Below, piece after piece: positions 19,566 to 27,505 of a stretch of DNA of 64,000 bases. The notes beneath the pieces are model-generated. The model ran no database searches, was not told the DNA's origin, and saw only the letters and a program-made list of their open reading frames with translations. Source of the DNA: JALYNX01 sp963780755 (GTDB taxonomy: Bacteria > Actinomycetota > Acidimicrobiia > Spongiisociales > ZC4RG35); contig CAWACX010000002.1 in the NCBI GenBank assembly GCA_963780755.1, positions 186,001-250,000 of the forward strand, read 5' to 3'. Each line of letters starts with the position of its first letter. Position 1 is the first letter of the stretch. The position numbers were made by a program, and so were the translations under genes.

Positions 19566-20297
19566 TCAGTAACCGACTTCCCAGAGGGTCAAGCCGTGGG
19601 GCGGCGCGACCGTGGCCACCCGCCCGCGATCCCCGGATGCGATGACGTCCGGGATCGTGGCCGGGTCGGTGAACCCGCGGCCGACGTCGTACGAGAGCCC
19701 AACCACCGAGCGGACCATCTGATGGCAGAACGCGTTGGCCCGGATCCAGAAGGTGAGGAGGTCGCCTTCGAGATCCCACCGGGCCTCATCGACCCGGCGG
19801 GTGTTTTCGCCGCCCGCCACCGAACGACAGAAACTGGAGAAGTCGTGTTCGCCGAGGACCGCCCCGGCAACCAGGGCCATCGCCGGATGGTCGAGGCGAC
19901 GGCCAACATGCCAGGTCTGGTGGCGGTCCAGAGGGTCCACGGCATCCCCGACTGAGAGCCGATACCGATATCGGCGATAGGCTGCCGAGAATCGGGCGTT
20001 GAAGCCATCGGCCGCCTCCTCGATCGCGTTCACTGAGATCTCAGGCCCGAGAATGCCGTTCAGCGAGCGACGGGTGGCACCGAGGTCCACCGGATCGGTC
20101 GTTGTGAACGAGACCACCTGCCCCCGGGCATGCACCCCGGCGTCCGTCCGCCCCGCCACTGCAGTGGCGACCGCGCCTCCGAGGACCGAGGCAAGGGCAG
20201 CCTCCAACTCCCCTTGCACGGTGCGCTGGCCCTCTTGGCGGGCATAGCCCCGGTATCCGGACCCGTCGTAGGCCAGGTCGATCCGGTAGGTGGACAT
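19566..20297 (-). CDS. truA: tRNA pseudouridine(38-40) synthase TruA
   Basis: The protein is 243 residues. The N-terminus YRIDLAYDGSGYRGYARQ and catalytic Asp52 in AGRTDAGVHARGQVV are diagnostic, and the FWIRANAFCHQMVRSVVG block is present. It isomerises uridines 38-40 in the anticodon stem-loop of tRNA. ATG 20297 overlaps the stop of the upstream membrane-protein gene (TGATG), so the two are coupled. The longer frame upstream of this ATG is not coding. Confidence 0.96.
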   Translation of the reverse strand: MSTYRIDLAYDGSGYRGYARQEGQRTVQGELEAALASVLGGAVATAVAGRTDAGVHARGQVVSFTTTDPVDLGATRRSLNGILGPEISVNAIEEAADGFNARFSAAYRRYRYRLSVGDAVDPLDRHQTWHVGRRLDHPAMALVAGAVLGEHDFSSFCRSVAGGENTRRVDEARWDLEGDLLTFWIRANAFCHQMVRSVVGLSYDVGRGFTDPATIPDVIASGDRGRVATVAPPHGLTLWEVGY

Positions 20298-20818
20298 CAG
20301 AACAAGGCGGCGAACAGGGCGAAAGGCACACCGAGCAGAGCCCGGAAGATCACCACCAGGGCGAATCCGATGAGGACCGACACCACCGCATCGCGGGTCT
20401 TGAGCTCGGCCGCCTCCTTGGTGGCGACCACCAGAGCTACCAGATACCAAACGAGCCCGATTGCCCCCACCGCCGCGCCGAACATGTCGAGCAGGAGGGG
20501 AAGCACGGCCAGGCCTTGGAGGGCGAATACCGTTTGAGGGCGCGACGAGGATTGAAACAGGCGGTTGGCCACGAACCAGGTGGCGAAGCCGAGGATCAAC
20601 CAGGAAGCGACTCCTCCGATGGCCGTCTCCAGCAGGCCGGTGAGCGAAAACGCCCCGAGCACCCCGTGGACCGCGAGAGATCCCAGGTAGGTGGCGATCG
20701 CGACCAGTGCAACCAGGATCGCCGAGTCGGCGGCGGCATCCCCGTCGAAGAACGCCTCGGTGAACGCCCTCCGGTCGAGGACAGAGGCCCGTCCCGCCCG
20801 CCTGAACATCTTGGTCAC
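20297..20818 (-). CDS. Integral membrane protein, Yip1-like
   Basis: The protein is 173 residues with about five hydrophobic helices after a short charged N-terminus. The spacing of helices, and the segment LQGLAVLPLLLDMFGAAVGAIGLVWYLVALVV, resemble the Yip1-domain family of small bacterial membrane proteins. No enzymatic motif is visible. Start is GTG 20818, or ATG three codons further in. Coupled by a 1-nt overlap to truA. Function unknown. Confidence 0.65.
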   Translation of the reverse strand: MTKMFRRAGRASVLDRRAFTEAFFDGDAAADSAILVALVAIATYLGSLAVHGVLGAFSLTGLLETAIGGVASWLILGFATWFVANRLFQSSSRPQTVFALQGLAVLPLLLDMFGAAVGAIGLVWYLVALVVATKEAAELKTRDAVVSVLIGFALVVIFRALLGVPFALFAALF

Positions 20819-20857
20819 GGCGGGGAGGGTAACCGTGGCGGCGCCGTCCCCCTCAGG

Positions 20858-21772
20858 TCACCTGCGGAGGCGGACTCTCCTCACCGAGTGGTCCAAAGCC
20901 TTCTCCATGATCAGGGTCGCTCGCTCCCGAGTGTGGAGGATGTTCTCCAGCAGGTTCACCTCGTTGATCCGCTGCCAGATATCTTCGGCCACCCTCGACG
21001 CTTCATCGTCGGACAGCCCCGCAAAGCGTCGGAAGTAGGCGTCGCTCTGTGCGAAGGCCGTGTCACGCAAGGTCAGGAATCGCTCGACGTACCAGGTGCG
21101 GATGTCTTCGAGATCGGCATCGACGAAGATCGAGAAGTCGAAGTAGTCCGACAAGAAGGTGCCCCCGTGACCGGCCTGAAGGACGTTGAGCCCTTCCACG
21201 ATCAGGATGTCGGGACGGTTCACCAGCCGAATCTCGTCGGGGACGATGTCATAGGCGATGTGGGAGTAGACCGGGATCTCCAGGTGGTCCTGTCCTCCCT
21301 TGGCCCGGGCGACGAAGTCGATGAGACGCGGTCGGTCGTAACTCTCGGGGAACCCTTTGCGCTCCATCAAGCCCCTCTCCTCGAGCACCCGGTTGGGATG
21401 GAGGAACCCATCCGTGGTCACCAGCTCCACCTTCGGGTGGTGGGGCCACCGGCCCAGCAGCTCTTGGAGAAGGCGGGAGGTTGTCGATTTTCCGACTGCA
21501 ACCGAGCCCGCGACCCCGATCACGAAAGGAATTGGAGTCGGTGGGGTCCCGAGAAAGGTGTCGGTGACCGAGGCCAATTGCCGACTGCCCTGGACATGGA
21601 GGTTGAGGAGCCGGGAGAGTGGCAGATAGGTGTGCTCCACCATGTCGATGTCGAGGAGCACGTTGATGCCACGGATCTTCTCGACGTCCGACTCGGTGAG
21701 GGTCAGCGGGGTGTTGGCCCGCAAGGCCGACCACTCCTCCCGGGAGAAGTCGAGATAGAGCGGCTCGGTCAT
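20858..21772 (-). CDS. coaA: Pantothenate kinase, type I
   Basis: The protein is 304 residues. The P-loop GVAGSVAVGKSTTSR is at 86-100, and VELVTTDGFLHPN, KGFPESYD and IVEGLNVLQ are CoaA hallmarks. It phosphorylates pantothenate with ATP, the first and regulated step of coenzyme A synthesis, in the cytoplasm. I chose ATG 21772 (MTEPLYLDF) over an upstream in-frame start because conserved sequence begins there. It reads leftward toward the Yip1-like gene after 39 nt. Confidence 0.96.
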   Translation of the reverse strand: MTEPLYLDFSREEWSALRANTPLTLTESDVEKIRGINVLLDIDMVEHTYLPLSRLLNLHVQGSRQLASVTDTFLGTPPTPIPFVIGVAGSVAVGKSTTSRLLQELLGRWPHHPKVELVTTDGFLHPNRVLEERGLMERKGFPESYDRPRLIDFVARAKGGQDHLEIPVYSHIAYDIVPDEIRLVNRPDILIVEGLNVLQAGHGGTFLSDYFDFSIFVDADLEDIRTWYVERFLTLRDTAFAQSDAYFRRFAGLSDDEASRVAEDIWQRINEVNLLENILHTRERATLIMEKALDHSVRRVRLRR

Positions 21773-21834
21773 CGATGTCAGGCTACAAGCGCTTTCAGCG
21801 ACAGCAGCCCAGCCCACCGTGCGATAATCGCCTC

Positions 21835-22116
21835 ATGACCGACCGCCCCTATCCCGAAGCCAGTCAGGCCACGACGGCTCTCGTCCTCGGAATCCTCGGC
21901 ATCGTCATCTGCGGGGTGCTGGCCCCCTTCGCCTGGTCGATGGGAAGCAAGGAGATGCAGGCCATCGACGCCGGCCGGCGCCCGCCGGAGAACCGGGGCA
22001 CCGCAAATGCCGCAAAGATCCTGGGAATTGTGGGCACCGTGCTGCTCGGCATCGGGATCATCGCGCTGATCGTGTTCTTCATGTTCTTCAGCGTCGCAGC
22101 CGTCACTTCGAGCTGA
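21835..22116 (+). CDS. DUF4190-type small membrane protein
   Basis: The protein is 93 residues from ATG 21835. Two hydrophobic helices flank the motif SMGSKEMQAIDAGRR, which is the layout of DUF4190 proteins: helix, short cytoplasmic loop with conserved small and charged residues, helix. The function of the family is not established. It starts 62 nt from the divergent coaA start, so their promoters overlap. Confidence 0.75.
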   Translation: MTDRPYPEASQATTALVLGILGIVICGVLAPFAWSMGSKEMQAIDAGRRPPENRGTANAAKILGIVGTVLLGIGIIALIVFFMFFSVAAVTSS

Positions 22117-22183
22117 ATCACGAACTAGTCATCTCGCGCGGAAATGCGCGCAAGTCCGGTCAGAACATGCCGATAAAGGGCGC

Positions 22184-22912
22184 ATGGGCCAATTCAGTGC
22201 GACATTGCGAGTTCCCGGGGACAACAACGCGCTGCCGGCAACCGTTGATATCGGCGACGGCCGGCTCCGAGTTGAATCCGGAAGTCACGTCATTGGTAAT
22301 TGGGCGCTCGGTGAGATCGACATCACTCAGAGCCCCGAAGGCGTGCATGTCTCCGCCGAGGGAGAGGTGTTGATCCTCGAGATCAGCGAGAGCGAAGCCT
22401 TCCACGAGGCCGCCGGGACCAACGGCGGAAAGCCTGCAGCAAAGGCCAACACCCCGTTCAAGTTGCCCAATCTGACCCGGACTGCGAAGCACGCGACAAA
22501 CCGGCCCGAAGGCGGTCGCCCAGCCCCGGCCTCACCCAAGGTCGAGAGCAGTCCCGTTCCAAAGGCTTCGACTTCGAAAGCTCCCAAGGCCGAGGTCAAG
22601 GAGCCGATCTTCATCGATCGCTGGCTGGCGGCTGCCGAGAAGGCCGTGGGTCAGCATTTGCCGAGTTGGGTCTTCTCCCGCGGCGGTGCGGTCGTGGTCC
22701 TTGGGGCACTGGCCATCGCCATCCTGTTCCCCACCCTGGTCTCCACCGTGCTCATGATCTCCGGGACCATCCTCCTGGTGCTGGGAGGGGTGACCATGTT
22801 GGACCACGTCCTGGCAGCCCGGATGCTCAAGGCAAAGGTGACTTCCATCCAGTGCCTGATCGTGGGTGGCATTCTGGTGTTCGTCGGCGTCGTCTTCGGG
22901 ATGCTCGCCTAG
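22184..22912 (+). CDS. Membrane protein with N-terminal PH-like region
   Basis: The protein is 242 residues. Residues 1-85 are beta-rich and look like a small PH-like or FHA-like sheet domain (VDIGDGRLRVESGSHVIGNWALGEIDI). A low-complexity linker rich in Pro, Ala, Lys and Ser follows (about 90-145), then an amphipathic segment and two hydrophobic helices to the end. I know of no assigned role. It lies alone between the DUF4190 gene and the 3' end of rplQ, with 182 nt after it in which I see no feature. Confidence 0.6.
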   Translation: MGQFSATLRVPGDNNALPATVDIGDGRLRVESGSHVIGNWALGEIDITQSPEGVHVSAEGEVLILEISESEAFHEAAGTNGGKPAAKANTPFKLPNLTRTAKHATNRPEGGRPAPASPKVESSPVPKASTSKAPKAEVKEPIFIDRWLAAAEKAVGQHLPSWVFSRGGAVVVLGALAIAILFPTLVSTVLMISGTILLVLGGVTMLDHVLAARMLKAKVTSIQCLIVGGILVFVGVVFGMLA

Positions 22913-23094
22913 CTGAATTCGGGCCGACTTTGCCCGCTCGGCTCCATCGAGTCACGGTCATCGCGCCAGCCGGGGACTACCTAGATCAAGACGGACCGAG
23001 AGGTCTCGACCTCGGGCAAACAGACGCTGGTCGGCCCGGGGCTACCGCTCCAGGTCGAGATGTTCGAACGGGTCGGCCGCATCAAAACAGGGCC

Positions 23095-23445
23095 TCAGAC
23101 GAGCTCGATTATCGCCTCTTCGGCTCCGTCGCCACGACGTGGGCCGAGCTTGGTGATCCGGGTGTAGCCACCGGGACGATCGGCATAGCGGGGCGCGACC
23201 TCGTCGAACAGCCTGCTCAACGCTTCGCGATTGGTGATCGTCTTCCTCACCGTCCGCTTTGAGTGAAGGTCGTTCTTGCGCGCCTTGGTGATCAACTTCT
23301 CCGCCAGGGGGCGCACCGCCCGGGCCCGGGGCAGGGTGGTGGTCACCTTCTCCTTGATGAAGAGGTCAGTCGCCAGGTTGGCAAGGAGCTTGCGCTCGTG
23401 TGATGGGGAGCCTCCGAGACGGGGGCCCTTGCGGGGGCGTGGCAT
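23095..23445 (-). CDS. rplQ: 50S ribosomal protein L17
   Basis: The protein is 116 residues: SPSHERKLLANLATDLFIKEKVTTTLPRAR and YTRITKLGPRRGDGAEEAIIEL are typical of L17. It follows rpoA with a one-base TGATG overlap and closes the long leftward ribosomal block. No clear intrinsic terminator is seen in the following 180 nt. Confidence 0.97.
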   Translation of the reverse strand: MPRPRKGPRLGGSPSHERKLLANLATDLFIKEKVTTTLPRARAVRPLAEKLITKARKNDLHSKRTVRKTITNREALSRLFDEVAPRYADRPGGYTRITKLGPRRGDGAEEAIIELV

Positions 23446-24389
23446 CAGCCACCGCCACCGGCGTCGGCCAGGCTCAGGCCCAACTCGTCCAGCTTCGCCG
23501 TCACCTCTTCAAGGCTCTTCTGGCCGAAGTTGGTGATATTGAGCAGGTCGTCGGAGGTGCGCTCGATGAGCTCTCCGACCGTCTTGATCTGGGCGCGGCG
23601 CAGGCAGTTCCGGGGCCGCTCCGAGAGGTCGAGCGCCTCGATAGGCAGCTCCTTCTCGGGGAACCCGGCGTGCTCCGTCTGGACGTCGCCAAGCTCCAGG
23701 CCCTGTCCCTCGCCCATGTCGGCAAAGAGGCCCATGAGCTCGCGAAGGGTCTTGCCGGCCGAGGAGATGGCCTCACCGGGCTCGAGTGCGCCGTTGGTCT
23801 CGACGTCGAGCACCAGGCGGTCGAAGTTGGTCATCTGTCCGACCTGGGTGTTCTCCACGCGATAGGAGACTTTGCGAACGGGGGAGAAGATCGAGTCGAC
23901 CGGGATCACGCCGATGGTCGAGACCGATCCTTTGTTGGAATCGGCAGTCCGATAGCCCACTCCGGGAGACACAGTCAGCTCCATCTCGAGGCGGCCACTC
24001 GCACTGAGCGTGGCGATGTGCAGATCGGGATTGACGACCTCGACGCCCGCTGGCAGCTTCACATCGCCGGCCTTGACCTCGCCGGCGCCCTTGGCCGTGA
24101 GGTAGACGACCTCGGTATCGGTCCCTTCCATCCGGACCACCATCCGCTTGATGTTGAGGATGATGTCGACCACATCTTCCACCACGCCCGGGATGGTCGA
24201 GAACTCGTGCTCGACGCCTTCGATGCGGATGGAGGTCACCGCGGCGCCCGGGATGCGGGACAGCAGCGTGCGACGGAGGGTGTTACCGAGGGTGTACCCG
24301 AAGCCAGGCTCCAAGGGCTCGACGACGATCTTCGACCTGATGTCGGAAATCGACTCCTCTTCGATCTGGGGGCGCTGGACGATCAACAA
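23445..24389 (-). CDS. rpoA: DNA-directed RNA polymerase subunit alpha
   Basis: The protein is 314 residues. The N-terminal assembly domain (PLEPGFGYTLGNTLRRTLLSRIPGAA) and the C-terminal DNA- and activator-binding domain (LRRAQIKTVGELIERTSDDLLNITNFGQKS) are both complete. Two copies nucleate RNA polymerase assembly with the rpoB and rpoC products, also encoded in this window. The gene follows rpsD by 10 nt and overlaps rplQ, the usual alpha-operon order. Confidence 0.98.
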   Translation of the reverse strand: MLIVQRPQIEEESISDIRSKIVVEPLEPGFGYTLGNTLRRTLLSRIPGAAVTSIRIEGVEHEFSTIPGVVEDVVDIILNIKRMVVRMEGTDTEVVYLTAKGAGEVKAGDVKLPAGVEVVNPDLHIATLSASGRLEMELTVSPGVGYRTADSNKGSVSTIGVIPVDSIFSPVRKVSYRVENTQVGQMTNFDRLVLDVETNGALEPGEAISSAGKTLRELMGLFADMGEGQGLELGDVQTEHAGFPEKELPIEALDLSERPRNCLRRAQIKTVGELIERTSDDLLNITNFGQKSLEEVTAKLDELGLSLADAGGGG

Positions 24390-24399
24390 CAGTGGTACC

Positions 24400-25005
24400 T
24401 CACTTCGAGTAGAGCTCGACGATCAATTGCTCATTTATGGCGGTGTCGATCTGATCCCTGCGGGGATGATCCTTGACCGCGATCTTGCGCTCGCCGAGGT
24501 CGACCTCGAGCCAGGCCGGGGCCTCCCGACCCTGGGTGTCCACGGCGTGCTGGATGACAATGGCTTCCCGGCTGGCATCCTTGACGGACACGGTGTCGCC
24601 GGGCCGAACCTGATAGCTGGCGATGTCGACCTTCTTCCCGTTGACCCGGAAGTGGCCGTGGTTGACGAGTTGCCGCGCCTGGGGGCGGGTGGCAGCCAGG
24701 CCGGAGCGCCAGACGACGTTGTCGAGCCGCTGCTCGAGGAGCTGGAGCAGGTTCTCTCCGGTGATCCCGGGGCGACGGGCGGCCTCCTTGTAGTAGAGGC
24801 GGAACTGGCGTTCGAGGACGCCATACATCGTGCGCAGCTTCTGCTTCTCACGGAGCTGGATCAAATAGTCGCTCTCCCGAATTCGGCCGCGGCCATGCTC
24901 GCCGGGGGGATAGGGGCGACGGTCGACCGGGCATCGCTTCGACTGGCAGAGCGGGGTCCGGGCACGGCGGCAGGCCTTGTGGCGGGGGCCGGTGTAACGC
25001 GCCAT
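24400..25005 (-). CDS. rpsD: 30S ribosomal protein S4
   Basis: The protein is 201 residues from ATG 25005 (MARYTGPRHK). It has the S4 RNA-binding domain (RLDNVVWRSGLAATRPQARQ). Near the N-terminus three cysteines (about 12, 20 and 25) precede RRPYPPGEHG, so a zinc-binding variant is possible, although the classical zinc form has four. S4 is a primary binder of 16S rRNA and in many bacteria represses its own operon. The TGATG overlap with rpsK suggests coupling. Confidence 0.97.
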   Translation of the reverse strand: MARYTGPRHKACRRARTPLCQSKRCPVDRRPYPPGEHGRGRIRESDYLIQLREKQKLRTMYGVLERQFRLYYKEAARRPGITGENLLQLLEQRLDNVVWRSGLAATRPQARQLVNHGHFRVNGKKVDIASYQVRPGDTVSVKDASREAIVIQHAVDTQGREAPAWLEVDLGERKIAVKDHPRRDQIDTAINEQLIVELYSK

Positions 25006-25400
25006 CAGCCGCGTCTCCGCTTCTTGGGGCGACAACCGTTGTGCGGGATCGGGGTCACGTCGCGAATCCAGGTGACCTCCATGCCCATGTTCTGCAGGGT
25101 GCGGACCGCGGTGTCCCGGCCGGAGCCGGTGCCGCTGACGATGACGTCCAGCTTGCGGATGCCGTGCTCGCCGGCACGCCGCGCCGCCTCTTCGGCAGCG
25201 ACCTGGGCCGCGTATGGGGTCGACTTCCTCGAGCCCTTGAACCCGACGGAGCCTCCCGATGTCCACGCCACCGAGGCCCCGGTCTGGTCGGTGATGTTGA
25301 TGATCGTGTTGTTGAAGCTGGCCTTGATGTGGGCCTGTCCGTGGGAGATGTTCTTTCTCTCCTTGCGCCGGACTCGCTTCGCGCCTTGCTGTTTCGCCAC
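25005..25400 (-). CDS. rpsK: 30S ribosomal protein S11
   Basis: The protein is 131 residues. The HGQAHIKASFNNTIINITDQTG block and the C-terminus DVTPIPHNGCRPKKRRRG are diagnostic. It forms part of the mRNA exit region of the 30S platform. It sits 10 nt after rpsM and overlaps rpsD by one base, inside the alpha operon. Confidence 0.98.
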   Translation of the reverse strand: MAKQQGAKRVRRKERKNISHGQAHIKASFNNTIINITDQTGASVAWTSGGSVGFKGSRKSTPYAAQVAAEEAARRAGEHGIRKLDVIVSGTGSGRDTAVRTLQNMGMEVTWIRDVTPIPHNGCRPKKRRRG

Positions 25401-25410
25401 CTACAAACTC

Positions 25411-25788
25411 CTACTTCGTGACCTTCTTCTTGCCGGCGATGGCCACCCGCCGGCCCTTGCGGGTCCTGGCATTGGTGTGGGTGCGCTGGCCTCGGACCGG
25501 CAAACCGCGACGGTGGCGGATGCCCTGGTAACTCCCGATCTCGATCTTTCGCTTGATGTTCTGCTGGACCTCGCGGCGCAGGTCACCCTCCACCTCGAGG
25601 TTGGCCTCGATGTAGCGGCGGATCCGGGTCACCTCGTCGTCGGTCAACTGACGGACCCGGGTGTCGGGGTCGACCTCGGTCTCGGCGCACACCTGCTGGG
25701 AGCGGGTGAGGCCGATCCCATAGATGTAGGTGAGGGCGATTTCCAGCCTCTTGTCCCTGGGAAGGTCCACGCCTGCGATACGTGCCAC
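25411..25788 (-). CDS. rpsM: 30S ribosomal protein S13
   Basis: The protein is 125 residues: MARIAGVDLPRDKRLEIALTYIYGIG at the start, and RHRRGLPVRGQRTHTNARTRKG near the end. S13 sits at the top of the 30S head and contacts L5 and P-site tRNA. It follows rpmJ by 5 nt. Confidence 0.98.
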   Translation of the reverse strand: MARIAGVDLPRDKRLEIALTYIYGIGLTRSQQVCAETEVDPDTRVRQLTDDEVTRIRRYIEANLEVEGDLRREVQQNIKRKIEIGSYQGIRHRRGLPVRGQRTHTNARTRKGRRVAIAGKKKVTK

Positions 25789-25793
25789 TCAGA

Positions 25794-25907
25794 TCATCCT
25801 TGCCGTTGCTTGTGACGGGGGTTGGGGCAGATCACCCAGACGCGACCACGACGCCGGATGATCCGACATTTCTCACACATCTTCTTGGTGGAAGGGCGTA
25901 CCTTCAT
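25794..25907 (-). CDS. rpmJ: 50S ribosomal protein L36
   Basis: The protein is 37 residues from ATG 25907: MKVRPSTKKMCEKCRIIRRR and then VICPNPRHKQRQG. The three cysteines and histidine (C11, C14, C27, H32) make it the zinc-binding form. It is shorter than most gene-calling cut-offs and the longer open frame around it is not real. In most bacteria infA lies directly upstream; here only 185 nt separate it from map and no infA is present. Confidence 0.95.
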   Translation of the reverse strand: MKVRPSTKKMCEKCRIIRRRGRVWVICPNPRHKQRQG

Positions 25908-26092
25908 CATCTGCTCCAAAACTTCGATTGCGCCCCGGCGGGCGAGCCAAACGGCACCGCTGTCACCGACCGAAAGTGGACGCGTGTTTCCCAGGTCACG
26001 ACCAAGCCCTAGCCCTTGCGGGAATTCGGGGGTTTGGAGTGCCCTGGGCATCTCCGGATCCGCCTGAAGCGGGTCGGGGAGACGTCGTTATG

Positions 26093-26887
26093 TTACCCAT
26101 GGCTCAAACTCTGCTCAAATTCGACCGCGACCGGCTCTTCGCCCATGGTGAACACCTGTGGTCCGTCGGGGGTGAGGCAGACCGTGTGCTCGAAATGGGC
26201 TGACAGAGACCCGTCCTCGGTCCTCACGGTCCATCCATCGGGATCGACCTTGGTTGTCCGTGCACCGATGTTGAACATCGGCTCGATGCAAAGCGCCATG
26301 CCGGTGCGCAGCTTGAGCCCACGACCGCGCTCCCCGTGGTTTGGGACTTGGGGCTCCTCATGCATCTGGCGGCCAATGCCATGACCGACGTATTCCTCGA
26401 CGATCCCGTAGCCCTTGGTCTCGCCCACCTCGGCCACTGCGGCCCCGATATCGCCGACGTGCCCGCCCTTGCGCACCACCTCGACTCCGGCCCACAGGGC
26501 GCGCTCGGTGACCTCGATCAGCTCCAGCGCTGCCGGTTCGACGGCGCCGATCGGCACTGTGAACGCCGCATCCCCGTGAAAGCTCTCGTAGATGGCACCG
26601 GCGTCGACCGAGAGGATGTCCCCCTCTTCGAGTCGGCGCTCGGAGGGAATGCCATGGACGATGACGTCATTGGGCGACAGGCACAGAGTGGCCGGGTAGG
26701 TGCCGTGATAGCCGAGAAAAGAAGAGGTGCACCCGCGCTCCTCGATGATGCGGGCCGAGATCTCCTCGAGGGCAAGCAGAGAAACCCCCGGCACGGCCGC
26801 CTCACGCACGGCCTCGTGGATGGCGGCAACCGTGGCGCCTGCCTTTTGCATCTTGGCGAACTCGCGCCGACTCTTGATGGTGATCAT
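26093..26887 (-). CDS. map: Methionine aminopeptidase, type I
   Basis: The protein is 264 residues. The five metal ligands are in place: D95, D106, H169, E202 and E233, with H79 as the substrate-side histidine. It removes the initiator methionine from nascent proteins with small second residues. ATG 26887 overlaps the adk stop by 4 nt (ATGA), the common secY-adk-map order. The 185 nt after it, before rpmJ, hold no coding sequence that I can recognise. Confidence 0.97.
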   Translation of the reverse strand: MITIKSRREFAKMQKAGATVAAIHEAVREAAVPGVSLLALEEISARIIEERGCTSSFLGYHGTYPATLCLSPNDVIVHGIPSERRLEEGDILSVDAGAIYESFHGDAAFTVPIGAVEPAALELIEVTERALWAGVEVVRKGGHVGDIGAAVAEVGETKGYGIVEEYVGHGIGRQMHEEPQVPNHGERGRGLKLRTGMALCIEPMFNIGARTTKVDPDGWTVRTEDGSLSAHFEHTVCLTPDGPQVFTMGEEPVAVEFEQSLSHG

Positions 26888-27447
26888 GCGTTCTGCGTCC
26901 TGCGCGCCTCTATCGCGGCGAGGACTCGCTCGGTGACCTCGTCCATGTCCCCGATCCCATCGATGGGCACCAAGAGCCCTCTTTCGCCATAGATCGCGAG
27001 CAGGGGAGCGGTCTGCTCGGTGAACACCCGGAACCGGTTGCGGATCGTCTCCTCGGAGTCATCGGCCCGGCCCCGAACCAGCAGCCGGTTGGTCAACTCG
27101 TCGACATCGACTTCGAATACGACGACTGCGTCCAGACCGTCCTCACCGATGAGCCCGTCGAGCGCAGCGACCTGGCCCTCGGTCCGGGGGAACCCGTCGA
27201 GGATGAAGCCCTTCCCGGCGTCGGGCTCTGCGACTCGCTGTTCCAGCATCTGCACCGTCACCTCATCGGGGACGTATTCGCCTGACTTCATGATGGTGTC
27301 GACCTGCTTGCCGAGGTCGGTGCCCGCCGAGACGTGATGACGGAACATGTCTCCGGTGGAGATATGAGGTATGCCGAGGTGTTGGGCCACGCGGGTCGCT
27401 TGGGTCCCCTTGCCGGCCCCGGGAGGACCAATGAACAGGAGCTTCAC
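26884..27447 (-). CDS. adk: Adenylate kinase
   Basis: The protein is 187 residues, the short form with a minimal LID loop usual in actinobacteria. The P-loop GPPGAGKGTQ is at 7-16, GDMFR and DGFPRT follow. It converts ATP plus AMP to two ADP. The GTG start at 27447 lies in the 3' arm of a perfect 15-bp inverted repeat, and the only Shine-Dalgarno-like GGAG is in the 5' arm, so initiation could be controlled by a hairpin. Confidence 0.96.
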   Translation of the reverse strand: MKLLFIGPPGAGKGTQATRVAQHLGIPHISTGDMFRHHVSAGTDLGKQVDTIMKSGEYVPDEVTVQMLEQRVAEPDAGKGFILDGFPRTEGQVAALDGLIGEDGLDAVVVFEVDVDELTNRLLVRGRADDSEETIRNRFRVFTEQTAPLLAIYGERGLLVPIDGIGDMDEVTERVLAAIEARRTQNA

Positions 27448-27465
27448 GAAGTGAAGCTCCTGTTC
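27433..27465 (-). promoter_or_regulatory. Perfect inverted repeat enclosing the adk start codon
   Basis: On the mRNA strand GAACAGGAGCTTCAC and GTGAAGCTCCTGTTC are separated by TTC. The 3' arm is the first five codons of adk; the 5' arm contains its GGAG ribosome site. The 15-bp stem with a 3-nt loop would hide both signals. Function is inferred; it could also be a fold-back duplication of the gene start. Confidence 0.6.
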
Positions 27466-27492
27466 GTAATACGTAATACGTAATACGTAATA
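27465..27492. repeat. Heptamer tandem array in the secY-adk spacer
   Basis: Four perfect copies of CGTAATA occur in a row (27465-27471, 27472-27478, 27479-27485, 27486-27492), followed by CGAGAAG, which keeps the phase. The array fills most of the short secY-adk spacer and touches the inverted repeat over the adk start. Three other period-7 arrays with different units lie at 38.0, 38.1 and 48.3 kb. Confidence 0.9.
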
Positions 27493-27505
27493 CGAGAAGG
27501 AATCA

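Noticed and set aside
27465..27492. CRISPR-like repeat
   Set aside because: Units are 7 nt with no spacers and no cas genes anywhere; simple tandem heptamers.
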